The translations under genes and the position numbers were made by a program. A DNA stretch of 41,160 nucleotides, taken from positions 1-41,160 of the forward strand of contig CAMZLD010000120.1 of NCBI GenBank assembly GCA_947311635.1. The letters run 5' to 3'. The DNA is from an uncultured Flavobacteriaceae bacterium (GTDB taxonomy: Bacteria; Bacteroidota; Bacteroidia; Flavobacteriales; Flavobacteriaceae). Below are positions 32,731 to 40,553 of this stretch, one piece after another (position 1 is the stretch's first letter; every line of letters starts with the position of its first letter). The notes under the pieces are model-generated. The model searched no databases and was not told the origin of the DNA. It worked only from the letters and a program-made list of their open reading frames with translations.

Positions 32731-34116
32731 TTATAGTATATCTTTTATTTCTGAAATAATACGGTCTGCTAATGTATCTGCATTGCTTTGTGTTGTACTT
32801 TCTGTATAGACTCTAATTATTGGCTCTGTGTTCGATTTTCTTAAATGTACCCATTCTGATTTGAAATTAATTTTAACACCATCTACAGTATTCACATCTT
32901 CATGCTTATATTTAGCTTCCATTGCTTTTAGAATTGCATCAACATTAATTTGTGGCGTTAATTGTATTTTTTTCTTGCTCATAAAATAGTTTGGATAACT
33001 ATCTCTTAAAGCTTTGCATGACATTTTAGAAATGGCTAAATGCGATAAAAATAAAGCGACACCTACAATAGAATCTCGACCATAATGGGATGCTGGGTAA
33101 ATAATACCTCCGTTGCCTTCACCTCCAATAATGGCATTGTTTTCTTTCATACCTATAACAACATTGACTTCTCCTACTGCGCTTGCGGTATATGTACCCT
33201 GATGCTTTTCTGTAATGTCTCTAAGCGCCCTTGAAGATGATAAATTTGAAACGGTATTTCCGCCTTTTTCTTTTCCTAATACATAATCTGCACAAGCTAC
33301 TAATGTATATTCTTCACCAAACATTGATCCGTCTTCACTTACCAAAGCCAATCTATCTACATCTGGATCTACAACAACGCCAAGATCTGCTTTTTCTGAA
33401 ACAACAAGTTTTGAAATTTCTGTTAAATTTTCTTTTAATGGCTCTGGATTATGAGGAAATTGTCCGTTTGGTTCACAATACAATTCTATACACGCTACGC
33501 CTAATTTTTTTAATAACTTTGGAATGATAATGCCTCCTGTTGAATTTACGGCATCAACAACGACTTTAAATTTTGCTGCTTTAATTGCAGCAATATCAAC
33601 GTGTTTTAGCTTTAAAACTTCATCTATATGTTTTTCCATATAGCCTTTTAGTTTGCTATACTTTCCTAGATCATCTACTTCTGCAAAAGTATAGGCATCA
33701 TTTTCGGCTATTTCTAAAATCTTATTTCCTTGTGCTCCATTAATAAATTCTCCTTTATGGTTTAATAACTTTAGAGCATTCCATTGTTTTGGGTTGTGGC
33801 TTGCTGTTAAAATTATACCGCCATCTGCTTTTTCTAAAGCAACGGCAACTTCTACTGTTGGGGTTGTTGACAACCCTAAATCAACCACATTAATCCCAAG
33901 ACCAACTAGGGTGTTTGCTACTAAACTACTAATCATTTTACCAGAAATTCTAGCATCTCTTCCTAAAATAACGGTAAGTTTTTTTGAATTATTTTGAGAT
34001 ATTAGCCAAGTTCCGTAAGCTGCTGCAAATTTTACAGCATCTACAGGTGTAAGGTTTTGATCTACTTTACCGCCAATGGTGCCTCTAATACCAGATATAG
34101 ATTTTATTAATGTCAT
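32731..34116 (-). CDS. glmM: Phosphoglucosamine mutase (alpha-D-phosphohexomutase family)
   Basis: 461 residues from ATG 34116 (MTLIKSISGIRGTIGG). An upstream TTG would place the start at the promoter box. The active-site phosphoserine is S106 in LTASHNPKQWN, the metal site is VVDPDVDRLAL, the sugar-binding loop is GGEGNGG and the phosphate-binding loop RKSNTEPIIRVY. It converts glucosamine-6-P to glucosamine-1-P for UDP-GlcNAc, peptidoglycan and LPS. Some Bacteroidota homologues may act on mannose or glucose phosphates, so glmM is the most likely but not certain name. First gene of a three-gene operon with two small membrane proteins. Confidence 0.88.
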   Translation of the reverse strand: MTLIKSISGIRGTIGGKVDQNLTPVDAVKFAAAYGTWLISQNNSKKLTVILGRDARISGKMISSLVANTLVGLGINVVDLGLSTTPTVEVAVALEKADGGIILTASHNPKQWNALKLLNHKGEFINGAQGNKILEIAENDAYTFAEVDDLGKYSKLKGYMEKHIDEVLKLKHVDIAAIKAAKFKVVVDAVNSTGGIIIPKLLKKLGVACIELYCEPNGQFPHNPEPLKENLTEISKLVVSEKADLGVVVDPDVDRLALVSEDGSMFGEEYTLVACADYVLGKEKGGNTVSNLSSSRALRDITEKHQGTYTASAVGEVNVVIGMKENNAIIGGEGNGGIIYPASHYGRDSIVGVALFLSHLAISKMSCKALRDSYPNYFMSKKKIQLTPQINVDAILKAMEAKYKHEDVNTVDGVKINFKSEWVHLRKSNTEPIIRVYTESTTQSNADTLADRIISEIKDIL

Positions 34117-34131
34117 TTTCTTGTTTTTGCA

Positions 34132-34139
34132 CAAATATA
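34132..34139 (-). promoter_or_regulatory. -7 box of the glmM operon
   Basis: TATATTTG on the minus strand, 15 nt before the ATG at 34116. Confidence 0.55.
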
Positions 34140-34481
34140 ATTGAATAAGTTGGTTCTAAAAACTATCTCTAAATTTAAAACGTGAATCATATACGTTATA
34201 AGATGAGTTTTATCTTTTACTAATGGCAGTGTCCGGTTAAAGACGCAAGACCGATTCTCTATTAGACGAAAGATAAAAGACTTGATTGTAACGATACGAT
34301 AAACAGTTATTTGAAAATTATTATTATTGATAACATAAAATTAAAAAAACAGAAAAAGTAAGGTGTCTATTTTAAAAGGCTCCTAGAACCTCTATTAAAC
34401 ATAACTTTTTAGCGTTTTTATAAATTTTAATCGGACAACTATATTTTACTAAATTTAAACAATAGATGTAATTTATTAACT
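34140..34481. other. Gene-free stretch with inverted repeats, possible mobile-element remnant
   Basis: About 340 bp between the glmM promoter and the rpsA terminator hold no convincing ORF. Imperfect inverted repeats AGTGTCCGGTTAAA (34228-34241) and TTTAATCGGACAACT (34426-34440) bound a 213-bp core. A second imperfect stem pairs 34208-34224 with 34261-34278 (TTTTATCTTT against AAAGATAAAA, and ACTAAT against ATTAG). The 9-mer TTTTACTAA occurs just outside both ends (34215 and 34444). It could be a decayed MITE or a structured RNA, or chance in AT-rich DNA. Confidence 0.35.
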
Positions 34482-34513
34482 AAAAAACGCCGTTCATTTT
34501 ATGAACGGCGTTT
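34482..34513 (-). terminator. Rho-independent terminator of rpsA
   Basis: Perfect 13-bp arms AAACGCCGTTCAT / ATGAACGGCGTTT with a TTT loop and, on the minus strand, a U run (A tract at 34482-34487). It lies 24 nt after the rpsA stop and is the most GC-rich hairpin in the window. Confidence 0.92.
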
Positions 34514-34536
34514 GAAATATTATAAGAACTAAAAGA

Positions 34537-36870
34537 TTAATTTCCTTCTTCCATTTTTCTTTTCAATTCTGCTAGCCCGCCGATATCACCTAAAGTGGTT
34601 TTATCTGCTTCTGAAGCCTTTTTGGCTGCTGCTCTCATATTTGTTCTTTCTTGTTCTTTAAAAATTGCTGTATGTGATGCTACAATTCTTCTGTAATCTT
34701 TATTAAATTCTAAGATTTTGAAGTCTGCTGTATCTCCTTTTACAATTTTAGAGCCATCTTCTTTTTCTAAATGACGTCCTGGCACAAATGCCTCTACATC
34801 ATTTTCAAAAGTAATGATTGCACCTTTGTCTGTTTTTTCTTTAACAGTTGCTTGGTGTACAGAGTCTATTGCAAAAGTTTTTTCATGCTCATCCCAAGGG
34901 TTTGCTTGCGTTTGCTTATGACCTAAATTCAACTTACGATCTTCTACATTTAATTCTAAAACTTTTACTTCTAGCTTATCTCCTACTTTTACAAAATCAG
35001 ATGGATGTTTCACTTTTTTAGTCCATGATAAATCAGAAATATAAACCAACCCATCAATTCCTTCTTCTAGTTCAACAAAAACTCCAAAGTTTGTGTAATT
35101 TCTTACTGTACCTGTATGAGTTGAACCTATTTCGTATTTTTTAGTAATATCTGTCCAAGGGTCTGGTTGTAACTGTTTAATACCTAGAGACATTTTTCTA
35201 TCTTCTCTGTCTAAAGTAAGTATTTTAGCTTCAATTTCATCTCCAACAGAAACAAAATCTTGAGCAGAACGTAAATGTGTAGACCAAGACATTTCAGAAA
35301 CGTGAATAAGGCCTTCTACTCCTTTTTCTACTTCTAAGAATGCGCCATAATCTGCAATTACAACTACTTTACCTTTAACAACATCACCTACTTTTAATTC
35401 TTTATCTAGAGCTTCCCAAGGATGATCACTTAATTGTTTTAATCCTAATTGAATTCTAGATTTTTCTTCATCAAAGTCTAATATTACAACATTTAATTTT
35501 TGATCTAATTCTAAGAATTCGCTTGGATGATTAATTCTACTCCAAGATAAATCTGTAATATGTACCAAACCATCTACGCCTCCTAAATCTACAAATACAC
35601 CGTAAGAAGTAATATTTTTAACAATACCTTCTAATACTTGTCCTTTTTCTAATTGGCTTATGATTTCTTTTTTCTGAAGTTCAATATCTGCTTCAATTAA
35701 TGCTTTATGAGAAACAACTACGTTTTTAAACTCATGATTAATTTTTACTACTTTAAACTCCATGTTTTTATCAACATACTGGTCGTAATCTCTAATTGGC
35801 TTTACATCAATTTGAGATCCTGGTAAGAAAGCTTCAATTCCGAAGATATCTACAATCATACCGCCACGAGTTCTACATTTAACATGACCGTTAACAACTT
35901 CTCCTGTGTCATGGGCAGCAATAACTCTATCCCACGCCTTTATTACACGTGCTTTTTTGTGCGAAAGTACTAATTGACCTGTACTATCTTCTCTAATATC
36001 TACTAAAACCTCTACTTTATCTCCAACTTTTAAACCTGGATTGTAACGGAATTCGTTTAAAGAAATAACACCTTCAGATTTTGAATTGATATCAATTATG
36101 GCTTCACGATCTGTCATGTGTGTTACCGTACCTTCAATTAACTCTCTTTCTTTAATAAAACCAAGTGTACCTTCTAAGGCTGCGTCAAAAGCTTTTAGTT
36201 TGCTCTCGTCAACTTCTTCTATGCCTTCTTCGTATTTATGCCAATCAAATTCTGCTAAGAATTTTTTTGGATCTACTTTTTCTTTTTTTACAGCTTTTTC
36301 TTCAGTTATTTCAACAACTTCTGCTTCTACTGCATCTTTTGTTACTGTTTTAGCTACTTTTTCTTTATTTTCAACAACAGCATCTTCAGATACTTCTTTA
36401 GTTGTAGCTTTAACTGGTGTAGCAACTTCTTGTTTAACTTCTTTAGTTTCAGCTATTTTATCAACTTTTTCTACTTTTGGAGCTTTCTCTTTTTTGGGTG
36501 CTTCTTTTTTTGCTTCTTTTACTGGAGCATCATCACCATAAACATCTTGCTTAGAAAATGCTTCTACTAAAAGCGTATAAAATATAGCTCTGTATTTATT
36601 TCTATTTGAAGAACCAATGGTTTCAACGGTTTTTGCAATTGCTTCGTCAAGTTTAGGGCTATCTTCTAATCCTAATTTTTTGATTAAAAAATTCTTTTTA
36701 ACCGTTGCCAATTCTTTCTCATCAGAACTAGATACTGTTTCTGCATCTGCTCTGTAAATTGATGGACCTAAACCTTTGGTTACTTTTGCTAATAAGGTAG
36801 TGTCGATTTTAATACCTAGTTTTTCAACTTCTGCAGTATAAAAATCTATTTTTTCTTGTAATTTAGACAT
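34537..36870 (-). CDS. rpsA: Ribosomal protein S1 with N-terminal DUF2853 domain fusion
   Basis: 777 residues, against about 590-620 for flavobacterial S1 as I recall it. Residues 1-112 form a complete DUF2853-like domain: LLAKVTKGLGPSIYRADAET, ELATVKKNFLIKKLGL and GSSNRNKYRAIFYTLLV. Residues 113-200 are a Lys/Glu/Ala/Val linker. The usual S1 start (DPKKFLAEFDWHKYEEGIEEV) follows at about 200. Six S1 OB folds come next, with openings ELIEGTV, GEVVNGHV, GQVLEGIV, GDVVKGKV, GSTHTGTV and DSVHQATV. Domains 3-5 carry the YGVFVDL / HITDLSW type RNA-binding signature. It ends in a basic tail. S1 brings mRNA to the 30S subunit. One uninterrupted frame; no stop or frameshift at the junction. Confidence 0.95.
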   Translation of the reverse strand: MSKLQEKIDFYTAEVEKLGIKIDTTLLAKVTKGLGPSIYRADAETVSSSDEKELATVKKNFLIKKLGLEDSPKLDEAIAKTVETIGSSNRNKYRAIFYTLLVEAFSKQDVYGDDAPVKEAKKEAPKKEKAPKVEKVDKIAETKEVKQEVATPVKATTKEVSEDAVVENKEKVAKTVTKDAVEAEVVEITEEKAVKKEKVDPKKFLAEFDWHKYEEGIEEVDESKLKAFDAALEGTLGFIKERELIEGTVTHMTDREAIIDINSKSEGVISLNEFRYNPGLKVGDKVEVLVDIREDSTGQLVLSHKKARVIKAWDRVIAAHDTGEVVNGHVKCRTRGGMIVDIFGIEAFLPGSQIDVKPIRDYDQYVDKNMEFKVVKINHEFKNVVVSHKALIEADIELQKKEIISQLEKGQVLEGIVKNITSYGVFVDLGGVDGLVHITDLSWSRINHPSEFLELDQKLNVVILDFDEEKSRIQLGLKQLSDHPWEALDKELKVGDVVKGKVVVIADYGAFLEVEKGVEGLIHVSEMSWSTHLRSAQDFVSVGDEIEAKILTLDREDRKMSLGIKQLQPDPWTDITKKYEIGSTHTGTVRNYTNFGVFVELEEGIDGLVYISDLSWTKKVKHPSDFVKVGDKLEVKVLELNVEDRKLNLGHKQTQANPWDEHEKTFAIDSVHQATVKEKTDKGAIITFENDVEAFVPGRHLEKEDGSKIVKGDTADFKILEFNKDYRRIVASHTAIFKEQERTNMRAAAKKASEADKTTLGDIGGLAELKRKMEEGN

Positions 36871-36998
36871 GTGTCTATTAAATTTGTATCTTGCTGTTAT
36901 TCAGATTATTAAACGATAATAAAAACAAGAGGTTTTTAAAAAATTTGTTTTTTGGTGCCCTTTTTAAATCTGTTCTCGTAAAAAGGAGTGCAAATTTA
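36871..36998 (-). promoter_or_regulatory. rpsA promoter and long leader
   Basis: The -7 box TAAATTTG (minus strand, 36991-36998) implies a leader of about 115 nt before ATG 36870, the longest predicted in the window. A 7-bp inverted repeat CCTTTTT / AAAAAGG (36959-36965 and 36980-36986) lies at its 5' end. It may be a site for S1 autoregulation, which is known in E. coli but not shown here. Confidence 0.4.
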
Positions 36999-37067
36999 CA
37001 AAATCTAATTTAATTTACCAAGTGCTAAACCACTGAAATTAAGCATTTTTCTATTCAATAAATTAGT

Positions 37068-37083
37068 TGTCATAGTTATGACA
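37068..37083. promoter_or_regulatory. 16-bp palindrome, Crp/Fnr-like operator candidate
   Basis: TGTCATA-GT-TATGACA is a perfect inverted repeat with 7-bp arms, 70 bp upstream of the rpsA -7 box and 35 bp past the ABC permease stop. Size and symmetry suit a dimeric helix-turn-helix regulator. Confidence 0.35.
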
Positions 37084-37117
37084 CCTAGAATGTTTCAGAC
37101 ATGAAAAAAGAGGTGTG

Positions 37118-38362
37118 TTAAGCAAATTTCAAGATGTTCTTTTTAAACAAACGAACAGAAATTAGAGTCATCACCATACCAATAGCTAACAACACGCCTA
37201 TTCTTGGCAAAATATCAACCAAAGGCAGGCCACGCCAAAAAATATCATAAAACCCTTGAATACCCCAATAATTAACGCTTATTACAGCAATTTTCTGCAT
37301 GATGGCTGGCATAACAAATAAAGGAATCATGCTACCTCCAATGGCAGACATAAGCATGATGATTAAAGTACTATAGCCTTGTAATTGCTGACGTGATTTT
37401 GCAATGGAAACTAAAAAAATTCCGAAGCTAGAGACTGCAAAAGCCGTTGCGAGAATCATTAAAATAAGTGATGATATGTCATTAAAAATGGGCAAACCAA
37501 AAACAATCCAAGAAAAGACAAACATAACCATTAATTGTAATATTGCAATACATAAAGCGGCACTCATTTTTCCAAACAGAATTGTTGTTGGTTTTAAAGG
37601 TGCATAAAGTAAGCGTTTAAAAGTACCTGCTTCTTTTTCGTGTAACAAACCACCGCCAATACCAGAAATACTAAACAATAGCATCATAATAGCTGTACCT
37701 GCAACAGCTTGTATTAAACCAAGGTTTCCTTTTTTGGTGCCTTGTTTAATAATAGATGTCATCTTTAAGGCAGCTCTCTGACTTTTTATGGTATTCATTC
37801 CGCTTTTTCCTGAATCTAAATCCCTAAAAATTTTATTTTTAACATTTGGTGAAATATCTTTAAAGTTCGTATCAAAATAGTTGTTTATTTTCGCTTTTAC
37901 ACTTTTTTCTCCAACAGACGTCATTACATTTTGTATTAATACGCCTTGTAACATGCCCATTTCTATTTCACGAGCTGCATCATATTGCAATTCTAAAGGG
38001 AGTGGTTTTCCTGAAAGAATTGCGTCTTCAAATCCTTTTTCAAAAATCAATACCGCAACGTATTTTCCTTTCTGAACAAGCTTAATTGCAGCTTGTTTTT
38101 CTTTTTGAATAATCAGAATTCCTTTTAAAGAATCTAAGGTTGAAATAACATTTTTTGAATCTGCAGAATGATCATTATCTGCAACCAACAAGGCAATGGG
38201 TTTTGATTGATATTTTTTTCCAATTCCGCCAAAAGCAAAGGCAAATAGTGTAATGAGTAAAATGGGCATTAAAAAGGTAAGAAACATCCCTTTTTTATCA
38301 GAAAAAAATAATTTTAAGTCTTTTTTTAATATGGTTAGTATCATGGTGTTATTTAAGTTCAT
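37118..38362 (-). CDS. ABC-2 type transporter permease
   Basis: 414 residues. A first TM helix (MFLTFLMPILLITLFAFAFGG) is followed by an extracytoplasmic domain of about 180 residues and then five more helices. MLLFSISGIGGGLLHEKEAGTFKRLLYAPL is the conserved cytoplasmic coupling segment of ABC-2 exporters, and NYWGIQGFYDIFW precedes the last helix. This fits the YhiH/NatB/DrrB-like group that exports drugs, lipids or ions. The start ATG 38362 overlaps the ATPase stop by 4 bp (ATGA); MILTIL at 38344 is a possible internal start. No membrane-fusion protein or TolC adjoins. Confidence 0.88.
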   Translation of the reverse strand: MNLNNTMILTILKKDLKLFFSDKKGMFLTFLMPILLITLFAFAFGGIGKKYQSKPIALLVADNDHSADSKNVISTLDSLKGILIIQKEKQAAIKLVQKGKYVAVLIFEKGFEDAILSGKPLPLELQYDAAREIEMGMLQGVLIQNVMTSVGEKSVKAKINNYFDTNFKDISPNVKNKIFRDLDSGKSGMNTIKSQRAALKMTSIIKQGTKKGNLGLIQAVAGTAIMMLLFSISGIGGGLLHEKEAGTFKRLLYAPLKPTTILFGKMSAALCIAILQLMVMFVFSWIVFGLPIFNDISSLILMILATAFAVSSFGIFLVSIAKSRQQLQGYSTLIIMLMSAIGGSMIPLFVMPAIMQKIAVISVNYWGIQGFYDIFWRGLPLVDILPRIGVLLAIGMVMTLISVRLFKKNILKFA

Positions 38363-39279
38363 GAATCACGTAGTTGTTTACCTGTTAAATTCAAAAAGAT
38401 GGCTTCTAAGTTGACTTTATTCAGTTTTAAATCTTCAATCTCAATTTTTTCTGAATTACAAAAAGAAACAATACGTGCCAAATCTGTATTTACATTGCAT
38501 TCTACACGAAGTGTCTTGCCTTCAATTACGGTTGCATATTTTTGTTTCAAACAATCAAATAGCACTTTTTCTTTTCCGTTTACTTTAAGCACAACATGTT
38601 CTTTTGCATTACTTTGCTTCTGAAGCTCTTCTTTTGTGCCTTGTGCAATAATTTTACCTAAATCCATAATAGCAATCCTATCGCACAAACGCTCTACTTC
38701 TTCCATATAATGCGTTGTGTAAACAATGGTCATGCCTTGTTTGTTTAGGGTTTCTACAATATCAAAAATACGATTTCTACTTTGCGGGTCTACACCAACT
38801 GTAGGCTCATCCATAAACAAAACTTTCGGTTTATGTAAAATTGCAGCAGCAATGTTGATTCTACGTTTCATACCACCAGAATAATTTTTAATCAAATCAT
38901 TTTTCCGATCAGCCAATCCAATCAAATCTAAAATTTCTTTAATACGCCGATTTAGTTCTTTCTTTGGAACAGCATATAAACTGCCCCAAAAAAGTAAATT
39001 GTCATAGGCAGAAAAATCATCATATAAAGAAATTTCTTGTGGTACAACTCCAATTAATTGTTTGCACGCTACAGTGTTTTTTTGTACCTCATTACCTGCT
39101 ATAGAAACACTCCCTGCATCACTTTTTAAGAGCGTGCTCATCATATTTATAGTTGTTGATTTTCCTGCGCCATTAGGCCCTAAAAGTCCAAATATTTCGC
39201 CTTCCTTAATTGAAAAACTTATATTTTTAACAGCTTTTAAATCACCAAAAGATTTTGACACGTTAGTTAGTCTAATCAT
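38359..39279 (-). CDS. ABC transporter ATP-binding protein
   Basis: 306 residues. Walker A GLLGPNGAGKST (about 32-43), Q-loop VVPQEISLYDDFSAYDNL, signature YSGGMKRRINIAAA, Walker B VLFMDEPTVGVDPQSR, and H-loop TIVYTTHYMEEVERLCDR. A C-terminal extension of about 85 residues with two small beta strands follows, as in the DrrA/NatA family. Translationally coupled to the permease. Together they form a half-size exporter complex whose substrate is unknown. Confidence 0.93.
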   Translation of the reverse strand: MIRLTNVSKSFGDLKAVKNISFSIKEGEIFGLLGPNGAGKSTTINMMSTLLKSDAGSVSIAGNEVQKNTVACKQLIGVVPQEISLYDDFSAYDNLLFWGSLYAVPKKELNRRIKEILDLIGLADRKNDLIKNYSGGMKRRINIAAAILHKPKVLFMDEPTVGVDPQSRNRIFDIVETLNKQGMTIVYTTHYMEEVERLCDRIAIMDLGKIIAQGTKEELQKQSNAKEHVVLKVNGKEKVLFDCLKQKYATVIEGKTLRVECNVNTDLARIVSFCNSEKIEIEDLKLNKVNLEAIFLNLTGKQLRDS

Positions 39280-39436
39280 ATATACTTATCCATTGTTCAT
39301 TAATAAAAGTTGTACATTATCCTACAAAAGTCATATATTAATATAAGACTTTAAAACTAATTACAATAAATCAAGGTGATTTCAACCGCAATCCTCAAAA
39401 AACAATTTTAGAAAAAAAGAAAATTTAACGGATAAT

Positions 39437-40366
39437 CTAGCATTTTTTATCTTCTCTTACCATTTTTTTGAATTGACTTGGTTTAATTAATTCATGTTTT
39501 TTAAATTGCCTGTTAAAATAACTCACACTATTAAAACCAGATTTATAAGCAGCTTCGCGTATTTGAATATTACTTTCTTTTGATAATATTTTTTTAGAAA
39601 ATTTTATACGCTCTTCATTAATATAATCTATTGGAGAAACACCAAGTGTATCTTTAAATTTTTTATGAAAATGAGAGGTGCTCATATGTGCTTTTTTAGC
39701 AAGAGCTGTAATATTTAGTTTTATATCTGTTAAATTCTCTTTTATATATTTAACTACTGTACCTATTCTTGTATCATTATAAATACCCTCAAGATTAGTA
39801 ATAATACTCTGTCTAGCGTTGGTTTGTAAAAGTCTAATGATTAACTCTTGAATCATTAAATCCAATAAAGCATCTTTAGATTTTGAACTGTTTGTAAAAG
39901 TTTGAACAAGCCGCTTAATTAAATAATCTACTTCTTCTTGATTTTTTAAATGAGAGGATAAATTGGTGATATTCCAATTATTATTTTCGTTTTCAATGGC
40001 AACTTCATGATTAAAACTAGCTGCTATTTCATTTATTTTATTTTGATCAATAGCTAAGGCTAAGCATTGTGTTGGGTTTTCTAGAGACGCCACAGGAAAA
40101 TCAATAATTAACTCTTGCTTAGCAGGAATAACAACAGACTCACCTGGAACAAAATCAAAAGAAGGCATTCCTTTTAAATGCATAACTTTTTTTCCAGTGA
40201 GCATACTGGCAATAATAGGTGCATTAAAAGTAAGATTGACTTTTTTTGAGACTTCATGCGTTTCAAAAATATTTAATTCTGAATATTCTGAACTATAAAT
40301 AGTTCTATTTTCAACTAAAGTCGTTAATTTCCGATTGCTTTTATGTAAACTAAGGTAATTACTCAC
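39437..40366 (-). CDS. AraC-family transcriptional regulator
   Basis: 309 residues from a GTG at 40364-40366; no nearer ATG gives a full N-terminal domain. An N-terminal cupin-like sensor (about 1-190; VVIPAKQELIIDFP) precedes an AraC/XylS double helix-turn-helix. The first HTH is in LNITALAKKAHMSTSHFHKKFKD, followed by LGVSPIDYINEERI. The second is in IREAAYKSGFNSVSYFNRQFKK, ending HELIKPSQFKK. It is divergent from the aldehyde dehydrogenase gene and probably activates it in response to an aldehyde or alcohol. This pairing recurs in flavobacteria as I recall it. Direct repeats in the gap are candidate binding sites. Confidence 0.92.
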   Translation of the reverse strand: MSNYLSLHKSNRKLTTLVENRTIYSSEYSELNIFETHEVSKKVNLTFNAPIIASMLTGKKVMHLKGMPSFDFVPGESVVIPAKQELIIDFPVASLENPTQCLALAIDQNKINEIAASFNHEVAIENENNNWNITNLSSHLKNQEEVDYLIKRLVQTFTNSSKSKDALLDLMIQELIIRLLQTNARQSIITNLEGIYNDTRIGTVVKYIKENLTDIKLNITALAKKAHMSTSHFHKKFKDTLGVSPIDYINEERIKFSKKILSKESNIQIREAAYKSGFNSVSYFNRQFKKHELIKPSQFKKMVREDKKC

Positions 40367-40437
40367 ACTTCAATATTACAAAAAATATAATGAAAAACAG
40401 CGTATAATTTAGAATGACATTAACTATTAATAGAAAT

Positions 40438-40464
40438 GTTCAAGTTTTAAATACAATCGTTCAA
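40438..40464 (+). promoter_or_regulatory. Direct-repeat operator candidate for the AraC regulator
   Basis: GTTCAA at 40438-40443 and 40459-40464 start two imperfect copies of GTTCAAnTTnnnAnACAA, 21 bp apart (two helical turns). They lie just upstream of the aldehyde dehydrogenase -7 box, where an AraC/XylS activator normally binds. Confidence 0.45.
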
Positions 40465-40485
40465 TTATTTACAATTAAACATAAG

Positions 40486-40493
40486 TAACTTTG
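40486..40493 (+). promoter_or_regulatory. -7 box of the aldehyde dehydrogenase gene
   Basis: TAACTTTG (TAnnTTTG), 60 nt before the ATG at 40554. No TTG is seen at -33, consistent with activator dependence. Confidence 0.45.
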
Positions 40494-40553
40494 CTTATAG
40501 AATCATAGATTTTATGACTCTAACTTATTTATTAACTTTTAGACCAAACAAAC

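Noticed and set aside
34228-34440. Intact insertion sequence
   Set aside because: There is no transposase ORF, the repeats are imperfect and no adjacent target duplication exists. At most a remnant.
36086-36541. Plus-strand ORF of 151 codons inside rpsA
   Set aside because: It is the antisense reading of the Lys/Glu-rich linker, giving a Ser/Thr/Phe low-complexity chain. There is no promoter or family pattern.
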